Source: Dugong dugon
Taxonomy: Eukaryota > Chordata > Mammalia > Sirenia > Dugongidae
Direction: 5' to 3'
Assembly: GCA_030035585.1 (NCBI GenBank)
Contig: CM057482.1
Location: forward strand, 8,171,001-8,235,000
Length of the DNA stretch: 64,000 bases
In this document: positions 54,804 through 64,000 of the stretch, in pieces
Layout of the letters: each line of letters starts with the position of its first letter
Numbering within the stretch: the first letter of the stretch is position 1
Notes under the pieces: model-generated
What the model saw: the letters and a program-made list of their open reading frames with translations, nothing else
What the model was told of the DNA's origin: nothing
The model's database searches: none
Made by a program: the position numbers and the translations under genes

Positions 54804-56145
54804 AAATACAGTGACTCACATAGGGGGCACAGTTATGGAGACATCCTAGATATAGCCAAACAGCTGGCGGGATTGGTTTACTGGGTCAGAAGGCTTGGGC
54901 CCATCGTCTCAGGGGACAGCTTAGTCAATTGGCATAACAGTTCACAAAGATAATGTTCTACATTCTAGTTTGGTGAGTAGCATCTGGGTCTTAAAAGCTT
55001 GTGGGTGGCCATCTAAGATACAACTATTGTTCTCACTCGTATGGAGCAAAAGAGAATGAAGGAAATCAAAGGCTCAAAGAAGAAACTAGTCTACAGGACT
55101 AGCCCACACGAACCACGGCCTCTTCTAACCTGAGACCAGAGAACTAGATGGTGCTTGGCCACTGTCATCTAGTGCTGCTGTAACAGAAATACCACAAGTA
55201 GATGGTTTGAACGAAGAAAGTTTATTTCCTCACAGTCAAAGTAGGCTAAAAGTCCAAATTCAGGGCGTCAGCTCCAGGGGAAGGCTTTTTCTCTCTGTTG
55301 GCCTTCTCTTCAGTGTTCCTCTGGACTAGGACCTTCTCTGCCCAGGGACACCCAGTCCAAAGGACGCGCTTTGCTCCCGGCACTGCTTTCTTGATGGTAT
55401 GAGGTCCCCCTGTCTCACTGCTCACTTCTGTCTTTTATATCTCAAGAGATTGCCTCAGGACACAGTCCAATCTTGTAGATGGAGTCCTGCCTCACTAACA
55501 CAACTGCTGCCCATCCTCCCTTATTAACATCATAGAGGCAGGATTTACCACACATGGGAAAAGCACACAATTTGGGCAATCACGGCCCAGACAAATTGAT
55601 ACACACATTTTTTGGGGGACCCAATTCAAAGCATGACAGCCACCGCTACTGACTGTTCTGACCAGGGACACGATAAAAGGTCCCAGATAGAATGGGAGAG
55701 AAATGTAGAACAAAACTCAAATTCTTAAAATAAGGCCAGACCTACTGGACCGTTAGAGGCTAGAGGAACCCTCGAGACTGTCACCGTAAGATACCCTTTG
55801 AACTTGGAATTGAAGCTATTTCTGCAGGTCACCTTTCAGCCAAATTATAGATGGGCTTATAAAATAAACATCATCACATGTGAGTAATATGCTTCCTTAA
55901 ACAGTTAACTATATGAGACCAAAGGTCGACATTTACCCAGAAGCAAAGGTGAGAAGGCAAGGAGCGGAAGGGAAGTTAGATCAGTGGAAACAGAACAAAC
56001 AGAATGGAAATAAGGGAATACTGACACGTTGTAAAAATTGTAACTAATGTCAGGGAACAAGTTGTATAAAAATTGTTAAAGAGGAACCTAATTTGCTGTG
56101 TGAACTTTCACCTAAAACACAAGAAAATATTATTAGAAGAAATAA
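54804..56145 (+). mobile_element. Lineage L1, 3' UTR, forward, split by an LTR
   Basis: Sense copy of the L1 3' UTR (GGTGAGTAGCATCTGGGTC, GCCATCTAAGATACAAC, AGATGGTGCTTGGCCAC | CGCTACTGACTGTTCTGACC) ending in GTGTGAACTTTCACCTAAAAC. 5'-truncated, no ORF2. An LTR interrupts it at 55163-55638. Confidence 0.85.
55163..55638 (-). mobile_element. Solo LTR, MaLR-type, perfect 5-bp TSD
   Basis: 476 bp. Read on the minus strand it starts TGTCATGCTTTGAATTGGGT and ends CACTAGATGACA. GCCAC occurs exactly at 55158-55162 and 55639-55643. Same family as the LTRs at 27785 and 57876. Confidence 0.93.
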
Positions 56146-56479
56146 GAGGAAAATAGATTTGATTTACTCTGGAGAGAGGGGAGGTGCTTTGTAGTTACCG
56201 TAATAAAACATCTTTGTTCTTCAAGGGAATATGACTGGACAATAGACCTTAAAGTAGAGTATCCTGTAGCTTACTTCTTACTGTGGCTTCAGGGTGATTG
56301 GTTGTTGAAATTTGCAAATGTAATTACCTGGGGGAGAGAATGCCAGTGGAATCTAAATTTTAAGGCTAATGGCAATTGTTTTAGCGAGCCTGCAGGGAAA
56401 GTTTGGATGACTTTCTCTCCCTGCCTAACCCGTTCCACACTCAGTCAAATTATAAGCAGGCAGTTGGGGGAACATATAA
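56146..56479. other. Unassigned stretch
   Basis: No repeat or exon recognised between two L1 3' ends. Confidence 0.4.
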
Positions 56480-56835
56480 AATGAAATTTCCCCCGGACAC
56501 CCTGCTAGCTCAGAGCTGAAGCCACTCCAATAGCCCCCTTTCCTGCCCAAGATTAGGCAGGGCAGTCAAACAAAGGGTAACGCACGTGAGGGACATGCTG
56601 CCTAGTTCAGTCAGGCTTAGGAGACCAGCGGCAGCTCCTGCCCATAGGCGAGAGGATAAGGCAGGAAGGGACAGGAAAACTGGATGAATGGACACAGGAA
56701 CCTGGGGTGGGAAGGGGGAGAGTGCTGACACATTGCAGGAATTGCAACCCATGTCGCAAAACAATTTGTGTATAAATTTTTGAGACGCTAATTTGCGCTG
56801 TAAACTTTCACCTAAAGCACAATAAAATTAAAATT
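56480..56835 (+). mobile_element. L1 3' UTR fragment, second subtype
   Basis: GACACATTGCAGGAATTGCAA, TGTGTATAAATTTTTGAGACG, CTGTAAACTTTCACCTAAAGC and ACAATAAAATTAAAA give the L1 terminal region with its polyadenylation signal. The 5' part (AGATTAGGCAGGGCAGTC) is not shared with the other copies here. Confidence 0.7.
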
Positions 56836-57870
56836 CTGCCTAATATAAGTAATTGATATTTAAGAAAAAGGAATTCCAAGATAGTGCTGATAGAACAAAG
56901 TGTGGTTTATTGGGAGTGTTTTTGTTTTCAGACATGTAGGATGTTGAGAGTGGGAGAGGGTTGTGTTAAATGACACATATGCCCAGATTGGGTGATGGAT
57001 GGGATTGGTACCCTGACCCACTATGCTTTGAATAGCCCTTGTGATAGTGATGGTGGCATTCTAACAGATGCATCACTGAGCTGGTCCAGGTCCAGAGAAG
57101 GATGGCATGCATGATCGGGGGGTTAGCACACCTTCAGTGGGAGGTGACGCTCGAGAGGTTAAGAGTCTGAAGTCAGTTTTAGGTAAGGACCTGACAGAGG
57201 ACGTGATTGCAGTTAGAATCGCTGGGAAGGGTATGAACAAGCTTGTCTGTCAAATCCCTGAGCGTTAACATTAGTGGGCACCTATGAAACTGGAAGGAGG
57301 TAGCTCCAGCGTGTGGTGGGTGGTTGAGCCAAGGAGCTCATTACCATGTGTGACTCAGCTGGGCATCTAAACACCTACCTGCATGAAGCACTCCTTGGCA
57401 GAGAGTTAAGGAAGTTTAAGGTATATTCCCAGCTTTCTATCCATCAGTTTGTCCGTCCGTCCATCCATCCGTCCGTCCAACCTTTCATTTGTTTTAATTA
57501 ATAAAAATTAACTGAAGGCCTGCTATGTGCCATACCTTTGTTAGACACTGGAGACTAAAGAGTGAGTAAAAGTCCCAGACCCAGGCCTCAAAGAACACTC
57601 TATAAATAGGGGTAGGAGACGTAAGAACAAATTACTGTAAAGTGATGTGGTATGTGTGCAGATAGGATGTGTACATATATGTGTATCATATGTGCTAATA
57701 TGTCTTATTCTGGAATCTATTATGTACAGAGGTGAGGAACCCAACCCTGCCTTGGGGGGGGCAGGTGATCACAGAAGGCTTTCTAAGGAGGTGATGGAGT
57801 GGTGACCATAGCCAGATTGCTTAGGATCCCTGGTGGGTGGTGTCGAGGAGGGAAGACATCCCAGACCAAG
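56836..57870. other. Unassigned, with (TCCG/TCCA)n tract
   Basis: 57447-57479 holds GTCCGTCCGTCCATCCATCC-type repeats. 57060-57180 (CTGGTCCAGGTCCAGAGAAGG) vaguely resembles a CR1/L3 LINE end. 57500-57620 is an old repeat type that recurs at 60.3 kb. No exon. Confidence 0.4.
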
Positions 57871-57875
57871 GTCAT

Positions 57876-58280
57876 TGTCTCAGCTGTCTAGTGCTGCTGT
57901 AACAGGAGCATCACAATGGCTTTAACAAAGAGAAATTAATTTTCTCACAGTTCAGGAGGCTAGAAGTCTGAATTCAGAGCACTAGCTCTAGGGGAGGGCT
58001 TTGTCTCTGTCGGCTCTGGAGGAAGGTCCTCGTCTCTTCAGCTTCTGCTTTCTGGTTCCCTGGAGATCTCCATGTGTCCTGGCGTCTGTCTTACCTGATC
58101 TCTGCTTCTTTCATTTGCTTGTTTAATCTCCTTTATATCTCAAAAGAGATTGACTCAAGATACACCCTACACCAATCCTTCTTCATTAACATAACAAAGA
58201 AAACCCATTCCCAAAAGGGATTATAACCATGTTAGGATTTATAACACATATTTTGGGGGCACATAATTCAATCCATAACA
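57876..58280 (-). mobile_element. Solo LTR, MaLR-type, with TSD
   Basis: 405 bp; minus strand starts TGTTATGGATTGAATTATGT and ends AGACAGCTGAGACA. Flanks GTCAT (57871-57875) and GCCAT (58281-58285) are a 5-bp TSD with one transition. Confidence 0.9.
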
Positions 58281-58855
58281 GCCATAAAGTAAGAAAAAGC
58301 TTGCAGAGGGCCAGGAGCTGGACTTTGGAACTCTAAGGAGTTTAGTGTTACTGGGGTATTTGGAGTGGTGACATATTCGAGACAAAGCAAGTGCCAGAAT
58401 ATGGCAGGCTCCTCTGCCTTGGGGCAGCAGCTGGGGTTTGACCCTGAAGGGTCTGGGCAGTGGATTCACAGGGTCAGAGTGTATGATTGAGTTGGAAAGA
58501 CAAAATTAATATACTTTTGGGGGAAACCACCAAGGAGTCCAGGCAACAGGAGCACCAAGATAAATTCATACGTTCCTGATGGGATTTGGGGATATGTCCC
58601 TAATCTTTTAGATGTGACAAATCAATGCTGTCCCACCCATGTTTGCTGGGGTCACTGCTGGTGATAGAACTGAGTGATGGTTGTTGTTCCTGTACAGCTG
58701 AAGGGAAATTCACACTGTAGGTACCAGGCCATGAGCTTGTGAAGTCACAATTAAGAGAATGATTCAAATTTCTGGCTGCGTGAGATGCCTTGCACACGTT
58801 TCCCTGTCTGTAGGAGTGAGAGGTGGTAGGAGAAGTGGGTAGGGGGAGTACCGGT
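58281..58855. other. Unassigned stretch
   Basis: No named repeat or exon. Confidence 0.4.
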
Positions 58856-58859
58856 GAAT

Positions 58860-59215
58860 CAAGAGTTGCCCTGTGTAGACCCATAACAAGTGAAGAGATC
58901 CAATCACTGATCAGAAACCTCCCAATAACAAAAAGCCCTGGACCAGATGGCTTCACTGGGGAATTCTACCAAACATTTAGAGAAGAATTGACACCAGTCC
59001 TGTTTAAATTTATCCAAAAGATAGAGAAGGAGGGAATACTCCCTAATTCATTCTTTAAAGCAAATGTAACACTGGTACCAAAACAAGACAAAGACACCCA
59101 AGAAGAGAAACTACAGGCCATTATCCCTTATGAATGTAGATGCAAAAATCCTCAACAAAATGCTAGCAAGTAGACTCCAACAGTGTATTAAGTCATCCAC
59201 CATGACCACGTCAGA
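58860..59215 (+). pseudogene. L1 ORF2 reverse transcriptase fragment
   Basis: About 95 codons open from the N-terminal part of the L1 reverse transcriptase domain: [55 protein letters not shown]. After a short deletion or frameshift near 59120 the nucleotide match continues (AATCCTCAACAAAATGCTAGC, GATTTATTCCAGGAACACGAGG). The catalytic FADD-type box and everything beyond are missing. It is a dead internal fragment with no L1 3' end. Confidence 0.9.
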
Positions 59216-59760
59216 TTTATTCCAGGAACACGAGGATGATGTGGTTGATAACTCTTGTCTGTTGTTATTATTGGCCACTGTCTTTGCCTCATTTCCCTTA
59301 TCCCTCTCCATTCTGGTACTTCTTTCTCCTGACTTTCTTTCTTGGCCCTTTCTCCCATTTCCGGCCCAGAATTTGCCATGTAGACTCTTGGACAATCCAG
59401 CTTTTCTGGTTTTGACCTAGGATGTGCTCTGAAGGATATACCTGTATCTCTTTTTGAGCTCTTCTTGCCCAGACAATAATCCCTACCAGCTAGTCCCAAT
59501 CCTGGGGTCTCACATGAGGTTAGCCCGCCTGACTGGAACCTGATTTGCCCAGCTACCCCTTATGTGTGGAGTGGGAGTGGGGGATGGAAATGGGAAAGGA
59601 ATGAGCCAAAGTCGAGACAATTGATAGTATTCTCATTCATGCACGAGGTGTCTTCTTGAAATGTTTTGTAAAAATAAGATTTTCACTGAATTGTATTTTT
59701 GTTTGTTTAAGGTATGTGTGTGTAGATCAGTGAAGTCTGTAAATCTGTGTGCTCCGTTTG
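59216..59760. other. Unassigned stretch
   Basis: Overlapping frames of about 95-103 codons on both strands have no family signature. No repeat named. Confidence 0.4.
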
Positions 59761-59895
59761 TTAGGTGCCGTCGAGTCGGTTGTAAGTCATAGCAACCTCA
59801 GATACAACAGAACGAAACCCTGCCCTGTCCTATACCGTCCTCACTATCGTTGCTATGTTTGAGCCCACTGCTGCAGCCACTGTGTCAATCACTGT
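59761..59895 (-). mobile_element. RTE LINE 3'-end fragment
   Basis: TTAGGTGCCGTCGAGTCGGTT, ATACAACAGAACGAAACCCTG, GAGCCCACTGCTGCAGCCAC: reverse RTE terminus of about 135 bp. Confidence 0.85.
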
Positions 59896-61834
59896 GGCCA
59901 GGGGAATGGCCTCTACTGCTTGGCTTGGCCTAGGAAGTGTGCTGAAGCAGAGTCCTGAAGCTTCTTCAGAAACACAAACACAGCAAGGCTGTTGGTTGGG
60001 AGGAGATGAGTGTTAGCAAGGCCATCATAGGTGGCTACTGCAGGGACAGGCTGACTGCGGTGCTCTCTGTCCAGTTCCAAAGCCTTGTCATCCAAATGAT
60101 AGCTCCTTTAGAGTCGTTCTCATCAAAGCAGTGTTCAGTAGCCTTGCTGTCAGGAAGCCATGAGTCTATTTTTGCTTGTCACTGTTGAGGCGCGTGACTT
60201 TGCTTATGTTGTCTAATTGTTCAGAAACTCAGTATCTCACCTCTGAAACAAGGGGGCTGGACTGTACTAATTTAGCACATATTTACTGAGTGCCTTCTAT
60301 GCCAGGCTCTATGTCAGAGGCTGGAAATCAATTATGTGCAGTGTAAATGTGGTCTCTGCCCACATAGGGCTTGTATCTAGTGGGAGAGATGGACATTCGT
60401 TGCATGGGGAGACATGTGGGATGGAGCCCTGTCACATGCTTGGCCTGTGGTAGGGCCTTGGCAGGTAGTTGTGGAATGAATTAAATATTTGCACAAGTAT
60501 ATTTCAGCTGTGCTCAGAGCTGCAGTGGGAAGCCACGAGGGCATCTACAGGGAGGACTGGGAAGCGTGGCTGGGGCCTTGGGAGACGTCTGCATTCAGAG
60601 CCTAGGGCCCGAGTGAAGGCAGGGCGGGCTCGGGGCTCCTTCCAGCCCTGGTGTTCTCAGAGTTAATGGGGGGCCACCCAGGGCCCCTTTATGCTCCGTC
60701 TCTTTTAGAAAGCCGTAGGAGGGGTTACCTCCTATACTCTGTACAGCCATCAGTTGGGTGTTAGAGCTGGTTAATCTCCACTTCATCCTGGCCTATTTTA
60801 TGTTAAATAATGCAAACGTAATGTTCCTTAAAAATAATATTCTTTGTTTCTCCAGACCTTTTTGAAAAGTTGTGGAAGGTTCTTCACTGTGACAGGTCTG
60901 TACTGGGTGTTCCAAGCCTAGCGCAGTGCCCTTCCCTAACCCCACCCTTAACCCCTCGAGCTCAGGCTCTCCTTCCTCTGAACATCCCCAGCTCTGGTGG
61001 TCTGTGCCTCCGAGGGGCGCCTGCATCCTCAGCTGAATTTCCGGGGTCTTTTCATAAGATCATAGTTAATTATAAGCAGAAAGGAAGGCATGGGGTTGGT
61101 CGTGTGTTCCTAGGAATAGCTTATCACCATAGACACCTGGGAGAGGAACCTGCAAGGGTCCTGTTTTCCTGAAAACAACAGACACTTAAGTATGTGTGAA
61201 GCCTTGGCCAGGCTCTGCCTTCAGATCTGCTTGGGAACACTTCTCCTTCCCTGGAGCAGCCATTCCTGACTCATCTTCCACTGCCCCACCCCATGCACCT
61301 TCTTCTTGCCCTTCTCCTCCGATTATCCCCTCTTTTGGGAGATAGACTTTTTAAAAACAAGTTTGAGTAGAAAGAATCACCAGAAACTCACAGCCAGGTG
61401 TTCCCACAGTGAGTTGGGATGGCAGTAAATAAGCCGTGTCAACGCTCAGTTAGCTTCGTTCTGGTTTTCCTTGTTGCTTAGCCATGGCGGCCACACAGTG
61501 GTTATGTTTACAGCTCTCACCTCCTTGAAGTCGGGGGAGACGTGGGGACGACGTTGGGGGCAGGTCACAACGTGTGTTATGGGTTTTCTTTTACTGACTG
61601 ATGTGAAAAAAAAAAATTGGGACTGGAGAATGGCACTTTTTTTTTTCTCTTCCATCCATAAATCGCCTGTTTCAATATGATGATTAAGATCCACCCCCCC
61701 ACCCCCCCCAAAAAAAAAAAGTCCAAATTCTTCTTTGCAGAAGGGAAGGGAGGGGAGGTTAACAGAATGGGAAGCACTTCCGGTGAGCAACCTCTCTAAC
61801 CCTTCATTTGCATACTTAGTGTCTCTTGCCCAAC
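59896..61834. other. Unassigned 1.9-kb stretch
   Basis: 60260-60400 (TTTACTGAGTGCCTTCTATGC, TCTAGTGGGAGAGATGG) is an old interspersed repeat type; 61200-61330 is L2-like. C-runs and A-run at 61693-61719. 60.5-60.7 kb is G+C-richer but has no CpG-island character. No exon supported. Confidence 0.4.
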
Positions 61835-61888
61835 TGTGTGTGTGTGTGTGTGTGTGTGTGTCTGTGTGTCTGTGTGTCTGTGTGTCTG
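61835..61888. repeat. (GT)n with (GTGTGTCT)n
   Basis: TGTGTGTGTG run passing into TCTGTGTG units. The long frame on the opposite strand (61446-61964) runs through it and is not a gene. Confidence 0.95.
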
Positions 61889-62290
61889 TCCCGGGTGCTC
61901 TTGCCTGAGTTTTTTGGCAGGGTCCCAGGTATAGCAAAGCTGCAAATCTTCTGCAGATTTGCATAGCCCTTTTGTGCTCAAGTGAATCAATAATGAACAG
62001 TTGTTCCCCGCTCTTGGACGGAGGCCTGGAATCCGTATCGCTCAGTGTGCACTAGTTAGACTTCATCATCTGAGGACCTCTGTGCAAACCTAACCTGGCT
62101 GGGCTACGTTGACAGTGTCTTATTCTAGCTCAGTATTTGTTGAATGGATACCCAGAAGTTGAGGCTGTTTGTATCCTAGCCTGATCCTGTCAGTTCTTTT
62201 GACATGCTTTGGAAAGCACCAGGGTGGGACTTGCCTATGTATACTAATCCTAGGTCCTTGGGATTTTGTTTCCTCTCCATATGCTGCAGT

Positions 62291-62501
62291 GGAGCCCTCA
62301 TAGCACAGTGGTTAAGCACTCGGCTGCTAACCAAAAGGTTGGCAGTTCAAACCTGCTAGCCACTCCGAGGGAGAAAGATATAGCAGTCTGCTTCTGTAAA
62401 GATTTACAGCCCTGGAAACCCTCTGGGGCGGTTCTACTCTGTCCTACAGGGTTGCTGTGAGTTGGAATCGACTTGAAGGCCATGGGTTTGGTTTTGGTTT
62501 T
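62291..62501 (+). mobile_element. AfroSINE, long form
   Basis: GGAGCCCTCATAGCACAGTGG head, AAGATTTACAGCCCTGG body and GAATCGACTTGAAGGCCATGG tail with GGTTTTGG repeats. Confidence 0.94.
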
Positions 62502-63611
62502 TATACTCTGCTAGTTCTATGAAGCAGGAGAGCCAGGCATATAGTTCATTAGGTAGGGCCAGAACATTCTGGATGACTGGAGCCTTGATGAAGTGGGAAC
62601 AGCTGTTTCTGCTTCTAGGGGAAGAGAAGGTCCTCTGACTTGAGGTGGTGGGCTGGTCTGCCTGGTAGACCGTGTGGGGAGGGAGGCCAGCACTGATCTC
62701 AGTCCTCACTGTCTCATGACCTGCTGGTGGCAAAGAGAAGGAGTTGCTGCAGATCACCTGGCTTCATTGAAATAGATTCTTGCTGGGGACTTCCCCTTTG
62801 AGAGTGAGCCAGAAAGGTGAGCTGGGGTATGGCTGGTCTGCCCCCACGCAGGACCATGGAATGAATGTCATAGTGTGGACAGAGATTTTGTTGTCATGGG
62901 TGGTTTGCTTTTCCCCTTATGGGACAGCAGCTGTTTGGACTCAGGCCTCGGCTTTCCCAATATTAATTTTGGTTATTTCATTTCTTGTCCCACAGTTGTG
63001 AACTAGTGAGATGTTTTTGAAAGGAGAAGCAGGGTGGGAAGCGAGTCTGGATTTTGTGGCATCTCAGGGAACAGTCTTCCTGGAGTCACTTTGTTGTAAA
63101 CTTTGTTCTTTCTGTCCAGCCACAAGCGTGGGTTAGAGAGGCTCTCTCTGCATACACACAAGTCAGGGTCTGAGTGCCTCATCAGGCCATCTTTACGCTA
63201 AGGCCACTGTGAATGAGACCAGACAGTCGCTGGCCACAGGGCCAAGAAGAGACCCTCAGGGCAAGTGGAGCTTTGAGAACTGTGTCTAGCAGCCACGCAG
63301 CCAGTGATGAAGCTCAACTTTGAGAGCATTTGCAGACTGGAGCAATAAGGAGAACTAAGCTCCTCGTAGTAATGCAATGCGCAGAGCCCACAAGGAGACG
63401 TGCGGCATTTTGTTTGACGAGCCCTTCATCGGCAATACTGCCGTGTGTTTGAAAGCCCTACAGATGGTGGGTGTGTGTACCTCTTCAGAACCTATTTATG
63501 ACCCAGGAAGAGGACTGTGTTAATCAGGGCGGAAGGAAGATAAAGAAGCAGTACTGAGAGACTGGACCTAGCCACTTCTCAGAGAAACTTCTGGGTCCTA
63601 TGAGGGGCAGA
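62502..63611. other. Unassigned stretch
   Basis: About 1.1 kb without a named repeat. A pyrimidine-rich ...TCTTGTCCCACAG at 62987-62996 resembles an acceptor site, but no open continuation supports an exon (an in-frame stop follows at once in one frame). Confidence 0.4.
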
Positions 63612-63622
63612 CCAACTGGTAA

Positions 63623-63795
63623 TAAAAAAAATACCAAAACGTGTTGCCATCGAGTCAATTCCAACTCATAGCAACTGTATAGGACAGAGTAGAACTGCCC
63701 CATAGCGTTTCCAAGGAGCAGCTGGTAGATTCGAACTGCTGACCTTTGGCATGCTGTAGCACACCGTAGCTCTTAACCACTACACCATCAGGGCT
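63623..63795 (-). mobile_element. AfroSINE with TSD
   Basis: Reverse orientation, tail GTTGCCATCGAGTCAATTCC, head CACTACACCATCAGGGCT. CCAACTGGTAA occurs exactly at 63612-63622 and 63796-63806. Confidence 0.95.
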
Positions 63796-64000
63796 CCAAC
63801 TGGTAACAAGATCTCAGTTATTATAGACACACACGTTTGTAAGGTACTGCTTTACTCTATAGGTCATGCATATGGGGTTTTTAAAAAAATTTTGTCAGGT
63901 AGCTTTTCATGACTGTGACTTGTTGAAGAACATGTTCAGGTGGTCTTAATATAGACTTGCCAAAATCTGGGGGAACCCCAACTGGGGTATCAAAATTGTT

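Noticed and set aside
61446-61964. 172-codon open frame on the minus strand
   Set aside because: It runs through a CA repeat, C-runs and A-runs giving low-complexity peptide, has no domain and no conserved signature.
62987-63001. Splice-acceptor-like TTCTTGTCCCACAG
   Set aside because: It is followed at once by GTTGTGAACTAG with stops and no paired donor or open exon.
1641-63795. tRNA-like heads with A and B boxes, possibly tRNA genes
   Set aside because: Each head continues into the AfroSINE body and tail and is flanked by TSDs. None can fold into a complete cloverleaf with an acceptor stem from what I can see.
1-64000. CRISPR arrays, operons, phage or bacterial mobile elements
   Set aside because: The content is wholly vertebrate-type repeats. 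Regularly spaced direct repeats seen are microsatellites or SINE copies.

Overview
This window is nuclear DNA from a placental mammal, almost certainly an afrotherian and most likely a paenungulate (elephant, manatee or hyrax). The main evidence is about 27 copies of the Afrotheria-specific tRNA-derived SINE (AfroSINE). Each has a tRNA-like head with A and B boxes and a 3' tail of the form GAGTCGGAATCGACTC..GGCAATGGGTTTGGTTT. They occur beside remnants of a BovB/RTE-type LINE whose 3' end the SINE tail copies. Lineage-specific L1s with a long, distinctive 3' UTR and MaLR-like LTRs support the same placement. Species cannot be fixed from sequence inspection alone.

I found no intact host gene, convincing exon series, rRNA, functional tRNA, CpG island or CRISPR. 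All reading frames of 60-180 codons are either inside repeats (L1 ORF2, RTE ORF2, L1 3' UTR) or chance frames in low-complexity DNA. The window reads as intron or intergenic DNA. Its only coding relics are dead LINE fragments: L1 ORF2 pieces near 3.6, 17.7, 36.3, 53.3 and 58.9 kb, and RTE ORF2 pieces near 26.3-27.6 and 45.8-46.4 kb.

Layout. 0-8.5 kb: SINE/RTE composite, AfroSINEs, and a deep nest (MaLR LTR, old L1M, lineage L1 with a 5' UTR and an internal deletion, then a 3'-UTR-only L1 and an AfroSINE), followed by a MaLR-like solo LTR. 8.5-17.6 kb: mostly unassigned, with MIR, L2, MER5 and three clustered AfroSINEs. 17.6-22 kb: L1 ORF2 fragment with two SINEs, and an L1 3' UTR with clean target-site duplications (TSDs). 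22.9-24.5 kb: a Tigger-like palindromic element and a palindromic hAT-like MITE inside a MIR. 25-28.3 kb: SINEs, the largest RTE ORF2 relic and a solo LTR with its 5-bp TSD. 30.9-33 kb: an ERV-like LTR and a MIR cluster. 34-36.8 kb: L1M pieces and a lineage L1 inserted into an L1M end. 38-46.5 kb: dense AfroSINEs, microsatellites and two RTE 3' ends. 46.8-47.8 kb: hAT-like MITE cluster. 48-56.8 kb: L1 pieces in both orientations, with a solo LTR inside one. 57-64 kb: LTR, L1 reverse transcriptase fragment, RTE tail, microsatellites and two AfroSINEs.

No new multi-gene biological system is evident. The points most worth checking are the hAT-like palindromic elements near 24.0 and 46.8-47.7 kb, the L1 subfamily whose 3' UTR is internally duplicated around an older L1 end, the RTE/SINE composite repeat, and the dated nest at 2-6.4 kb. 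All repeat family names are by recognition; no database search was run.
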